Shown one piece after another: positions 22,251 to 33,227 of a DNA stretch of 64,000 bases (position 1 is its first letter; every line of letters starts with the position of its first letter). The notes under the pieces were generated by a model, which saw nothing but the letters and a program-made list of their open reading frames with translations, was not told where the DNA came from and made no database searches. This DNA is from Coriolopsis trogii (taxonomy: Eukaryota; Basidiomycota; Agaricomycetes; Polyporales; Polyporaceae), in NCBI GenBank assembly GCA_020543525.1, contig JAHYIO010000001.1, positions 3,844,001 through 3,908,000 on the forward strand. Direction: 5' to 3'. The translations under genes and the position numbers were made by a program.

Positions 22251-23546
22251 TGAGGGATTGGTGCACTAATGCCGGAGGGTTACAACACCCATAGTATGAC
22301 CACAGCAGTCATAAGCTGTATAAAGCCATAAAGGGCAGCATATGCTGCACTCTATAGGAATATACAATTCCTAACTGCGTAGTGGGGTGAAGGGGTATAT
22401 GGATGAGATACCCTGAGGTCGAGGTGCTGTGGTGAGTGATTGGCTGGACAGATTTGGACGCGAAGGGGCTGGTTAGAAAGCTATGGCAAGTTGCTTTCCA
22501 TCGGGTCCCTTCCATCAGGAAAACTCTCCCTTGCGAATTTTTGAAAATGAGTGTTAATTTGCGCTAATAATCGGATTTACCCGGTTAGTGCTTATTAGAT
22601 ATGTCCCTGGCTAATTCACCAGATTAGCTGGCATTGATCCAACAGTAGCTGAGATTTACCTATGATAAACCACTTATGAGGACAGACTTTGTCGCACCAG
22701 AATAAGATGGGACTATGGAATATATTTAGGGGCGGTACACTACAGTATATACACAGTAGAATAGCAGAGCACTGACGGGATAGTCCTGACAGGAGGACCA
22801 AAGTGGGGAGATGACGACACAGCGCCAGAAACATTATCTATGAGGTAGATCAGCAATGAAGAAGAGATGTGAGAGGTGAATGAACACTTACAACAATCCG
22901 GCATCATTTGACTATTCCTCATCCAACCTGAGCGAATGAAGTCAACGTACCTTTTACTTAGCATACATGTAGGGTGTGCATGCCACTACAAGATGATCAG
23001 ATCTCGAAAATGCACAAAGAGAATTGAATAGACATACCAAAGAGTCATAGCAGCCTTCTGAAGACCACTGCCGCACCGGATTGTATATGCGAGCTGCAAC
23101 AACAATGTACTATACCATTGCTCACCTGACTTATCACTGTGTGGGTGTTACTTGGGGAACTGGCGATGTGGATCTGCCAGCATTTATGTGAATGCAGGTG
23201 AAAATATCGTAAGTGTATGGCGACACCGTTGGGTACATGGACAGGGGACAGACTCACAAAGTTTGACAGACTAGACTGGCGACAGCTCAGGTAGCGATGT
23301 CATGGCGGCTAGGCGGGGCGCGCGAGGACAGTAGTTCGAAGGTGGCCATAGTCAGACGGCCAAGAGAGCAAAGCAAATGCGATAGCAAGTGTGTACGGGG
23401 GTCCAAGCTATCCTTTGAAGAGGGGAGACGAAGTTCAAGACGAACGAGCAGATGGTGGGGAGAGAATGCGTCATCACCTGTGTGGAGTTTCAATGCGTCG
23501 GATGTGGCCGGACAGAGCAGCGCCGCCTGAGTCTACATGTGCCCTC
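22251..23546. other. Noncoding, AT-richer interior of the insertion
   Basis: No frame above 90 codons with protein-like content, and no RNA gene recognised. Confidence 0.35.
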
Positions 23547-24740
23547 ATTGTCAATGGGGGGAGGCAGCGCCTGCCTTACCGAGCTAGCCGATGTCCAAGC
23601 GCCTTAGGGGCGCTACACTCTCGGCAGTCCACCCAGATTATCTGGACATTAGATAGCGTTCAGCAGTGCTCGGCATCCAAGGAGATAAGATGGGCCCAAT
23701 CCGCACATGCTCTGTTGGTCTAGACCTGTGTTTGACGCAGAGACCCAAGACGCCTAAGATTACACAGCATCTCTCAGCTTACTCTCATCTGTGGCTGGCG
23801 TTCAAGATTACGGTGGTCCTCCCAATGCTCAAACCATATCTCCTTCCACATTCACTTGAAGGCATTCAAAACTTGCATGATGGTACATGTACTACTACTT
23901 TACAAATTGTTGGGAACAGAATTTTGATATTTGGTCTTGATCACACATAAAGTGCATCTTTCCCTTGCGCAAAATTGGCCCCAAGAATTCCCCTCAAATT
24001 CGAGGTATACACCATTGATAATGTTCCAAGCCTACTAACCAAACTGCTTGTAGAGAGTGAGCCTGTGTGAGGAGAACCATTGAAAACTCTGCAGAATGCA
24101 GGCCTGAAGCGCCCGGAGAGAGCGCATTGATGCCCACATCTCCAGATATGATGCTACTGCTACTGAACTATAGATTTTGCGCGAGGATTCACATTTGGTC
24201 AGAAGCATCCCATCAGCACCAAAATGGCCCAAGACCAAGCCTCTAAGAAGTGCAGGATCGAAAATTGGGCAAAACAATGTGATCTCTCTCCCCTTCCTAC
24301 ACATATGTACTGTGTAGAGCACCTCGGAGCCTTCCAGTCCAAGGCAGGTGCTCGATATTTTGATGACAGCCTATCAGGACTAGGAAATTTTGACTACCTA
24401 TTCAATACCTAGGACTTATTTTGCGCTTTCGTTCTCTTTTGCATTGACCTTGGGAATCTCTGCATGCGGAGGTTGAGGACCATCGCAGGACCATTGGATA
24501 CAGTCGGAGTCCTATGTCGCTTAGCATTGAGATCAACCATGAGTCGCTTAGATGAGAGTAAGATATAAGCGATGGACCAGCCTCGAGCGAACAATCTGAG
24601 GCGCTGGGCCGTAATCTAATCGTCTCGTAGATAGATAACCGCAATCAGCGAGATAACAGTAATCTACTGGCTGACATAAGAATTATGCCTCGCATCACTC
24701 GGACATCGGCTAGTGGGCGCTGCCTCCCCCCATTGTCAAT
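23547..24740. mobile_element. 1.2-kb nonautonomous element with inverted ends
   Basis: The left end ATTGTCAATGGGGGGAGGCA (continuing GCGCC, and GCTAGCCGATGTCC 11 bases on) is matched by the reverse complement of 24700-24740. There is no coding capacity inside. The flanks share only CTC, so a target duplication is unproven. It could also be two inverted LTR-like fragments. Confidence 0.45.
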
Positions 24741-25998
24741 CTCCTCTTACTCGCTACGCTCCGGTACCTAATTCCACTCATGGCCTGCCTTGGTGTTCTC
24801 TCTGTGGGGTCACGGAACTCCAGTCCTTGGTCTCTTTCCTCGCATGAAACTCACCCTACGGCTTTCCCAATGTCTGCTTTTCCACGGCCGTCCCATGTGC
24901 CGTGATTGTCATTGCTCGTGCAATTAATATTGGGGGAGTGCTGTGTGTTGCATGTGGTGCGTGTGCATCAGGGGTGTGTGTCGCATGGAAACTTCTCTCT
25001 CCCTGTGAGATATGCTCGACGCTCTTAACATTCCGGTGCCAGCTGTGGAATTGATCTGGAGTGGATTAGACTGATTTCGCTACGCCTGTTAAGCTATGGA
25101 AGGGGCCTGGGTGTGTGTCGCACTAGTCTTGCAAGGCTTTGCGGCGGCGCTGTCGCTGTCGCAGGTGGTTTTCTGTGCAGACCAGGACATGGCGCGGACT
25201 TGTCGCCTTGAAATACTATACATGCAGTCTACGAGCATGACTCACCAGCACAAGCACGACTCACGGGAACATCGTGTGGCCTGCGGGCGGTCGGGTGATG
25301 CTGCACATTTTCTGCACATTTTCTCTGTTTTTGGGAATGAGCAGGCTTGAGCCGCAAAATAGTGAGCGGCGAGCAGATGTATCTCGAATATTCCCCGAGT
25401 ACCGCCAATTTGGCGCTAATTCGCAGGGGGGAGTTTTCCTGATGAGTCGCATCCAAATTCACCAGGAAACAAACCCACAGTAACGCAGAGTACCTGCTCC
25501 TGTCAAGGAGAGACAGGAGCGAGGGTCCTGAGTGCCCTAGTGGGCCGTTTCGGACGCATATGGGCTCGTTCGAAAGCCACAGAGCATGGCTTTCGAATGC
25601 GCCCCTGCGCGTCCAAATCCGCCAGGAATCGGCTGAGGTATCCCCTTATCTTGACAGGGATACTCAGCCTGGGGGAGCTGGATGCTGGAAAACATGATTG
25701 GGACATACCTGTGGATGAGTTTCCTCTGTACTCCTATTCCCCTGCATCCCTACTGCCCCACCTCCATTTGAATGGCCGGAATCCATTGGGATGTGGTGGA
25801 GTATGCTGCAATCTACTAGCCAGCCTAGATGTTGAGGAAGAGAGATCAAGGCAGACAGCACTGTGGCGCAGTTCTCCAGGCTTAGAGCAGTTAGAAATCA
25901 TAAGTCAAGCAAGAGATGGAGCTAGGAAGACAGTAGGCAGGTGTACAAGTGGTAATGGATGTGAGAGATTGGAGAAGAAGGGCCATAATCCTCGGGTT
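24741..25998. other. Noncoding relic sequence
   Basis: No gene. A CTTAACA run ending at 25030 followed by TTCCGGTGCCAGC looks like the end of a Ty3-type LTR next to a primer site, but no partner LTR was found. A strong hairpin arm TTCGAAAGCCA / TGGCTTTCGAA lies at about 25570-25596. Confidence 0.3.
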
Positions 25999-26140
25999 TA
26001 ACCCTAACCCAGAACACCCGGTCATGACCGGTCACAGCCGGTCACAACTGGTCACCCCCAATATGTCCTTGGCTATGACCGGAACCGGACTGGTAGCATG
26101 ACCGCAACTTTTGCGGTCAAAGTCAGGTCATACACCGGTC
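25999..26140. repeat. Internal palindrome array preceding the cassette
   Basis: A short CCCTAACCC run (near 26002-26010) is followed by ACCGGTCATGACCGGTCA-like palindromes. The end of the array, AAAGTCAGGTCATA then CCGGTC, matches the inner edge of the right terminus (32207-32262, reversed), so this side copies the terminal sequence of the element. Confidence 0.65.
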
Positions 26141-26345
26141 CAGGCTCCTGCCCATCCGTCGTTCGGGTTGAGGCCAGAGTCCTGAGGCGAGGGACAGGCT
26201 AAGTCACGAAGCGCCGGACACAGGAGAGGAGGAGGTCACGTGTCAAAGTGTGTGGGGCCTCAACCCTCACAGATGGCTGGCGCCAAATATTGATAAACAA
26301 CGGAGCCCCGGTTGATAGACGCCGTTTTCGTTCCTCCATTTGGTA
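26141..26345 (+). repeat. 205-bp terminal inverted repeat, left arm
   Basis: Bases 26141-26345 equal the reverse complement of 32002-32206 with a single mismatch by eye (GATGG against GACGG near 26271). Near-identity of both arms implies recent mobility or gene conversion. Confidence 0.92.
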
Positions 26346-26405
26346 GCACTCTGTCCCACGCAATAGAATAGTGATTACCCTCCGTCCGGAACGCGACATT
26401 GACAT

Positions 26406-29274
26406 ATGCGCTCGTCCATGTTACCCGCTTCCTCGCCGCCCGGTCTCCCCTGCATCGCCGACATCCAACAAAAGACAAGAGAACACTTCGGATGCCAGCC
26501 GTGTCTCTGGCAGTGCGAGGTTGCACTCGCTGTGCTGGAAGGCAAGCAAGACGTCGTCTGCATCTCACGCACAGGGTCAGGCAAGACCCTGCCATTCTGG
26601 ATCCCGCTCTTGTTCAGACCGGACGGAATTCAAGTTATTGTCACTCCATTGAACATTCTTGGTGCGCAGAATAAGCAGAAGCTAGAGGAGCTAGGTATAC
26701 CAGCAATCAATATCACCTCGCAGAGTGCAACGACGAAGGCTATTGATGTGCGTTATCTGTACAATTTATGAGTGTCGGGCTGCTGATTCCACTGACAGGA
26801 TATACTTGCCTTCAAGTATCGTGTCGTTGCTGTGAACCCAGAAATGGCATTCAAGTCGCGCGGAGTCTTCGAGCGGGTCTGGCGTAATGTACCATTCATG
26901 TCGCGCGTCATCTATGTCATCTGGGATGAGTCCCACCTTATGAAGCGGTGGTCGTCCTTTCGGCCTGAGCTGGGACAGGCAAGGCAGCTGCGCGACATGA
27001 TGTGCACCCCAACAAAATTCTTGCTCGCTTCAGCAACGATGTCTGAAAACACTTTGTCAGATATTCTGAACGTGGCAGGGACACAACGAAGCAGCGTTAG
27101 GATCATCCGGCGCTCGAATGACCGACCCAACATATACCTCACTGTCCGCAAAATCAAGCACGCCCTCAATACATTCAAGGATCTGGCATTTCTCGTCCCC
27201 GACGGATGGCAGCCCAGGACAAGACTACCGCGCTTCCTCGTCTTCTTTGACAACAAAGATGAGGGCATAGAAGCTGGGAAGGTGCTTTGAGAGCGGCTCC
27301 CCCCGCCGTTCCGTGACCGCATTGTCTGGTTCACCGCCGACAACTCAACCGAATATAGGGAGGAGACCGTTAACGATTTCAGAGAGCATAAGCTCTTCGG
27401 ACTATGTTGCACAGATGCATTTGGAATGGTACGTATGATTGTGTATACTCACCGTTTACCTTGGTTCTAGTCAGAGTTCCCATCCAACAGGGGGTTGATA
27501 TCCCAGACGTCGACATCGTGGTACAGTGGCGTTTAAGCCCGACGTGCGATATGGACACTCTATGGCAGCGCTTCGGGCGCGCAGCGCGAGGTCCTGGGAT
27601 GGAAGGTGTGGCGGTGCTCCTCGCTGAAGCCAAGTATTTCGACGAGGAGCGGGCAGCCGCCGCAAAACGAGCTCAGAAGAGGAGAGAGAAGGAAGTCAAG
27701 CAGGCGGCCGAGGGCGAGGTGAAGAAACGAAAGGAGCAGGCATGCGAGCGTAGAGACGAGCGGTCAAGAAAGAAGAGGAAGACGGGAGCAGAGGCGCCTA
27801 CTGTGGCAGATAGCCGCGCAGGGCAAGCAGGGCAGCGTACGGCATTGCAGCCAATGGACAAGGAGCAGACTATGCGTCTGTCCGACCTCGAACTGCTGCG
27901 AGTTCAATATAAACAAGGGAGAGGTAATGAGCAACAGAAGGGAGCGAGTGTGAGGAAGAATGAGGGAAGGACAATAGGTGACGAATTAGCGCCGGAGGTG
28001 GACTGTTTGGTCAACGCAGCTACTCGGAGCTTTGTAGGTTGCTACCGGAAACCTGTACTGGCATATTATGAGAATGACCGCATTGGTGAGTTTGTATTTG
28101 GTGCTGTTGAACCGGTAACTTACTCAGATTACATAACAATAGAGTCGCCGAACAATCGCGATGGGCAGTGTACACGCGAGAACGGAAGCCCTTGCTCTCG
28201 TTGCTCCGTTCCTCCCTCATCTGTGTGCTGCTCTCTGTGCTCACCCAATCATCCTATATGGCAACTGCTCATGTCAACCGACTCGGAAAACGACTCTGAC
28301 AAGACCACCGCAGCTCGGGCTTCCCAAGTCGAAACCTCCTATACCTTGACCTCCACTGATATTGCATTCCGGGACGCTTTGCACGCCTATCACCGCGAGC
28401 AGACGGAGAAGGAATATGGGTTGGCGCACCTCATGAACATTGGACCGTCCGACATTCTTGGCAATCAAGTACTCAAGCGTCTTGTTGACTGTGCACGCGC
28501 AAACAAGATACGTTCGCTCGAACAGCTATATCGGGAGACAAAGTGGCATCGTGTGGAGGACTTAGGTGAAGACATCCTCCGTCTCATCAATAGGTGTGTC
28601 TCGTCTAATTTATCTACTTATCTGTCGGCTTGTAGCTGAAGTCCATCAGACACTATCCACCTCCGCCTCCGCCTCTTCAGCGCCTTGTCCCTAGCACTGA
28701 CGAACCGAATGCGCAACCGTCAGAGGGCAAAACCCCGGCCTCATGCTCATGTCGTGCATGCGGCGGCCCTGGGCACATTAGTAAGTGATCTATCTCTACG
28801 TCTCAATCTGCAGAATAATGCCGATATACACTGTGTAGGTTCAAACCGTTCATGCCCCAAATTCACCCCGAAACCACGCCGTAACGGGAAGGAGAATGCC
28901 CTCCCTCAAGAACATGAAGCACCTCAGTCCTCACTGAGCAATGAGATATCGCCTGCCATCACCTCGGCATTGTCGTCAACATCTCAACATGACACGCCGA
29001 GTCGGACTCCCGGAGCCAGGAGCCGGACATATGCAGATTTCTGGGAGACTTTCTCTACTCCTTCATATCGTCGACTGATAGCCACTTCCGTGTCCAATGC
29101 TGGTAAGTGTTCTATTCGCCTATGTCTATATTGACAGACTCTCCGTTGCGAGGACATCACCAGTTACCTCAACTTCTGATACACCCTCTTCCTCTAGCAT
29201 ACTCTCCCCTCCCTCAATTGCATCCTCCTGCTCCCCACCCAAACCCTTCCGGCGACCTTCCTCATGCGTCATGA
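26406..29274 (+). pseudogene. RecQ-like superfamily 2 helicase of the TIR cassette, one premature stop
   Basis: Exons 26406-26747, 26799-27428, 27491-28593, 28650-28780, 28839-29102 and 29138-29274 join in phase (about 868 codons). Motifs in order: RecQ-like start FGCQPCLWQ, Walker A SRTGSGKT, DESH (WDESHL), SATM, motif V TDAFGMGVDIPDVD (made only by splicing 27428 to 27491) and motif VI QRFGRAARG. A Lys/Glu-rich coiled region, a CxxC cluster (CSRC, CCSLC) and a CCHC knuckle (CRACGGPGH) follow. Such ATP-driven enzymes unwind DNA 3' to 5'. One TGA at 27288-27290 sits between motifs III and V; the flanking frame is unchanged, so it looks like a single CGA to TGA change. The last exon overlaps the 3' end of the convergent DUF6589 gene and is less certain. 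Confidence 0.85.
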
Positions 29275-31938
29275 TATCCGTACCGTTGGACACGGCGTCG
29301 GGTACGGAATACGTTGCCTTCCGCCCACGCTCATATTCATTTGGACTGCATGTTTTCAGATAGTCGAGTACGACTGTGAACGTGGCTTTCATGTTGCAAA
29401 CTGCATGTTTTCGTGTGAGTCCGTATAATGCGAAATTGTCTTCCAGATTTGCGTGGCTGCTGCGGAAGATTTGTATGAGGGACGATTCAAGTATGATTTG
29501 GTCTTTTGTGTGGTTTGATCCTTCTCCGCCGTATGTGACCTGTTGTGTCTTTCAGCCTCATGTACCCTACTACTAGGGCCTAAGTCTCCCATAGATTGCG
29601 AGACGACTTGCCTTTGTCAAGAGATTCTGAAGTTCAATAATCCAATCCACTCCACGAAATTCCCCTTGTTTACCACTAGGGTTGACGAGCATGTTGTAGC
29701 GTATTGCATGGCTGCAGGGTAGCAGCAACGAGCAATGAGGTGCCAGTGACGTTAGTCTTCTATACCGACAAGCACAATCTAGACTGACTTGCACTCACCG
29801 TAAACCCTCTGGATAGACAAAATACAAGGAATGTATGAATCGCAACATTTGAGTTCCATACTTATGCTTTCCGGTCCCTCGGAAGATTCGTACCCAGGGC
29901 ACAAGCAGAGTCTCTACCCGTCCGATATCCCCCATGTTGAGCGCCCAGCACAACTCGTCATAGAGAAAGAGATAGTGAATAGTCCGCATCGTGTTCTCCC
30001 GGACCTCGTCTCGGACATCCTCAGGCTGAGTCTGGATGTTGTCCAAGTCCAATCCTTCCCCTTCAATGTAATCCCGTACAATGCTTGCTGCGATGACCTG
30101 AATGTCTTCGATCGGGGGCTTTGTCTTGATCCACTCTTCGAGCGAATGACAGCCTGTGCGCCTGCGAACCTCTACCCACCAAGCATCGAGTACCAGAACC
30201 TCCAACACATGTCGTAGTAGTTCATGTTGTTCCCGGAACTTGGCGTTGTTCACCAGTTTCAAGCTTTCCCTTGGTCGCAGTTTCCCTACTATCGCCCGAA
30301 AGCTCCTCGCATCGCCAGCGGCCTTGGCCGGAATCATCAGAGTACGCCACAGAGCATCCGCCGCAGCCATCTTGAGATGGAAGAGCCCAGGAGCGAACAC
30401 CACTGACTGAAGTCTGTTGTTTGGAGTGCGCTCGACAGAGCGTCGCTTCTGCGCTGAGAGCACGCGCTCGTACGTCCCGAGATCTCCATGGACAATCGTC
30501 ACGAACTCGCTGAGATCGACAAGTTCTTCAGAGTGGCATGTTGCGGCATCTCCCACACCCGCCTGTGCGTACATGTTCTGGATTGCTGCAATGTTCCCGG
30601 AGATTGTTGATTGATTGAGATCCATCATTCGCAACGGCAAATGCTGCAGCTTCCTGACCGGAATGGCATCAACAGGATCGGGTGCTGACACCTTCTCCTC
30701 ATAACTCGCAAACTCGTGAGGACCGTGTTTGAACAGTATCTTCAACAGCATCCAGGCTCGAAAGCGCCCTCGCCGACTTAGTTCCCCGGCAGCAACATGT
30801 GGTCGGGGCTCTGGATGAAGTGTGGAGAGGTGGCGTAGCGTCTTGTAGGCATTGAAAGGACGAGGGTCGCTTGCATGGACATTGAACTCCGACCTGTCCC
30901 AGATGAGACGGGAGCACCGCAGGTCTTCAACCGTCACACCGTGCTCGAGGCGTAAGAGTGAACCGGAGGTGAGGTGTAACAAGCCCTCCCCAGGTTTGTC
31001 AACGGTAGATATACCCACGTTCAGTTGAAATTCTATATTGTCATAAGCGTATGCCGCGAGGAGGGTGCGCCCGAGTGCGCGTATGTCGTTCTGGCTCTCG
31101 ATAGAGAGTGACTTGACCGCGCGGTGGATTGAAGTGAGTGATATGGATAATCCCAACCGTGACAAGACATTGACGACCTTCTCAGGAGTGTTCGCGGCAT
31201 GCAAAAAGATCCCGATTGTGCTTTGCAAGGCGTTGCAGTGCTGGTTCCGTGTCTGCATGAACACTGAGATAACTCCAACGGCCCGCTGAATAAACAAGTG
31301 AATGATCTGAATCAACATACTAACATCGCTGGCTGCTATTGACGTACAAGCATAGTTACTTTGTTATAAGTCACTTTCCTCCTGCTCTGCCCCCGGAGGG
31401 GCGCCTTTGATCGTGTAGCATGCGACGCCTCCAGCTCTTCGTCATTTCCCCAATACTCGGCATCTGAATCCTCACTCTCGCTAGTCACCTTCCCAGACTC
31501 CAGTTCCATGTTGTCATCACAATTCGGCGCGCGCGGAGCACCCCTGAGCAGATGCTGCACCAGTGACCAGAGAGCGGGAGCGTCGTGTTGCATCTGAGCT
31601 GCCATATCCTCAATCCGGAATTCGCGCACTTGCTCGGGCTGCGCGAACGAGGCGGAGAAATGCCAGCCGCTCTCCAACCGGGACAGCTCGACCACTTGCT
31701 GTACATACAAGGCACACATCGCCTGATGTGCCCACTCGCGCGTGGCAGACGACGTCGCGGGGTGTTGATAGAGGGTCGACAGGATAGTCTTGACATTCAT
31801 GATGAGATCGTAGGAGAGCGGGTGCGCAGGTGCATTGAGCTGGGTTGAGATCAGGACAAAACTGATAAGCTCCGTAAGAGTAACATTCTGAGCTTGAAGA
31901 TGCGCGAGAATGCTGAGGAGAATCGCGCTGCGCGTCAT
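29126..31938 (-). CDS. DUF6589 protein, 870 aa, intact; candidate transposase of the TIR cassette
   Basis: ATG 31938; exons 31938-31348, 31306-29799, 29711-29612 and 29539-29126 total 2613 nt with no internal stop. Introns are 41, 87 and 72 nt; the last has a GC donor (AAG|GCAAGT). Family signatures: GIFLHAANTPEKVVNVL, YAYDN (D at about 286), HGDLGT (D at about 472), FAPGLFHLKMAAADA, LDAWW, and a C-terminal VDWIIELQNLL ... LEDNFALYGLTRKH. DUF6589 proteins are numerous in Agaricomycetes and have no assigned function known to me. The two Asp-containing strands could be part of an RNase H-like DDE core; this is inference. It is transcribed towards the helicase gene inside the same inverted repeats, begins about 60 bp inside the right arm, and its coding state is better preserved than that of the helicase. 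Confidence 0.85.
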
Positions 31939-32001
31939 GCCTGGATGCTAGGACGTACTGGAGAGCAGTGGTGCAGCGGCAGCGGTCGGCACAGAAGGTT
32001 G

Positions 32002-32206
32002 TACCAAATGGAGGAACGAAAACGGCGTCTATCAACCGGGGCTCCGTTGTTTATCAATATTTGGCGCCAGCCGTCTGTGAGGGTTGAGGCCCCACACACT
32101 TTGACACGTGACCTCCTCCTCTCCTGTGTCCGGCGCTTCGTGACTTAGCCTGTCCCTCGCCTCAGGACTCTGGCCTCAACCCGAACGACGGATGGGCAGG
32201 AGCCTG
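32002..32206 (-). repeat. 205-bp terminal inverted repeat, right arm
   Basis: Reverse complement of 26141-26345 with one mismatch. It lies just upstream of the DUF6589 start, so it may hold that gene's promoter; the left arm sits in the same position relative to the helicase start. Confidence 0.92.
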
Positions 32207-32269
32207 ACACCGGTCATGTCCGGTCAGTTGAACGGTCATGACCGGTCATATGACCTGACTTTCAATCAC
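32207..32269. repeat. Right subterminal palindromes and terminus
   Basis: ACCGGTCATGTCCGGTCA- and GGTCATGACCGGTCAT-type motifs end in TGACCTGACTTTCAATCAC, the inverted copy of the left terminus at 22022. Confidence 0.75.
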
Positions 32270-32627
32270 TAAACATGGCAGATACGCTTCTGTGTCGATG
32301 AGTGGGCGACTGGTGTATACAATAGGAAGACGTTCTTCTCGGAAAAGAACTACAAGACAAAGCACGAGAAGCACCTTGCGGCCATCAAGGACTGGTGCGC
32401 AATCGATGAGAGGACAACCCGGGCGCTACTCCAGGAGATGCACGACAATGCACGGTGAGTGCCCATGCACACCTCTCGTGTCGTGTGACTGACAGACACA
32501 CAGTGCTGGCTCAGGAGCTGAGCCCCTTGTGCAGGCTATTATAGGGCTATCTTCGTCGTCTCGCAGCCGCTTACAGGCACAGCTTGCCGCGCGCGCTGCG
32601 AGGGATAGTGACGCTGGTGGGCAGTGA

Positions 32628-33227
32628 GGGGGTATCGGGTGGCGGGTGGCTATTGTACAGCGTGTACTGCTTGTTGCTATTATATACCCGTCCATATCGC
32701 GTATGCATGCAGCCCTATCGCGTCTATTGCATGCTACAAAGAAAATCTGTGGCTTTCGCAGACTGCTATTGACAGGTATACAGAGTTGTATAGTACCTCG
32801 CAGGAGCTACGTAGCGCTACTATGGTGTTGGTGCTAGCTACAGGGGCTATGTAAACGGGGACTTGTCTACGCTGCGACAAGACCTACATAGGCTACCCGG
32901 CACTATGTGGGTAGGCCGATTTTTCCTGATGGAGATCATCTGAAGGGAAGCTCTTGAACAAAATTTGGACGGATGAGACTCACCCTTCAGGACCTTGCGG
33001 GTGCATCACAATGTACGAGTGACTCTATGCTAATACATTGTTGGATTCATAGTCATCATGAACAGAAAGAAAGCGATAAAATGCAAGGTTACAACTGAAA
33101 GATAGTGTAACGTAGAACGCGACATCATTATGAGAAGGGACAATAGTGGACGACGCTTTCGACGACCAAGGCAATTATATCGTTGAGCTGTGCGTAGGAA
33201 GATACTAGGAGCCGTTCACTCACCGAT
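32628..33227. other. Intergenic spacer
   Basis: No gene recognised; 3' flanks of the split DUF6532-like gene and of the DUF6533 gene, which point at each other. Confidence 0.3.

Larger units (their letters stand above)
22022..32269. mobile_element. 10.2-kb composite insertion carrying helicase and DUF6589 genes
   Basis: The left end reads GTGATTAAAAGTCAGGTCA and the right end, reverse-complemented, GTGATTGAAAGTCAGGTCA: 18 of 19 match. A TA dinucleotide borders each end (22020-22021 and 32270-32271), consistent with a TA target duplication. The host intron of the DUF6532-like gene resumes exactly beyond. The right part (26141-32206) is a cassette with 205-bp inverted repeats; the left 4 kb is noncoding and repeat-rich. 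Whether all 10.2 kb moved together or the cassette later gained the left 4 kb is not settled. Confidence 0.7.
21309..32627 (+). pseudogene. DUF6532-like gene, 5'-truncated and split by a 10.2-kb insertion
   Basis: Plus-strand exons at about 21309-21505, 21548-21731, 21790-21942, then 32282-32454 and 32504-32627 together give the usual DUF6532 pattern: ILDACHEFGVLIYTEEAWLD, YKKLLFGISEEPEALFHYK, LALVFTT followed by IRFCVDEWATG, and a C-terminal LLQEMHDNAR. Exon phases agree across the 10-kb gap: 21942 ends on a GTGAGT donor and 32282 begins after CAG, both phase 0. Removing the insertion would leave an 89-nt intron. The first exon is cut by the copia LTR ending at 21308, and the first to second exon joint appears one base out of frame. 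DUF6532 proteins are Agaricomycete-specific and of unknown role. Expression of a full product is very unlikely. Confidence 0.75.

Noticed and set aside
22251..25998. Genes in the left 4 kb of the insertion
   Set aside because: All frames are short with no motif or splice chain; no reason to call any.
25999..26010. Telomere or subtelomeric helicase locus
   Set aside because: Only about two CCCTAA units are present, and conserved genes continue for over 30 kb; the helicase is explained by the inverted-repeat element.
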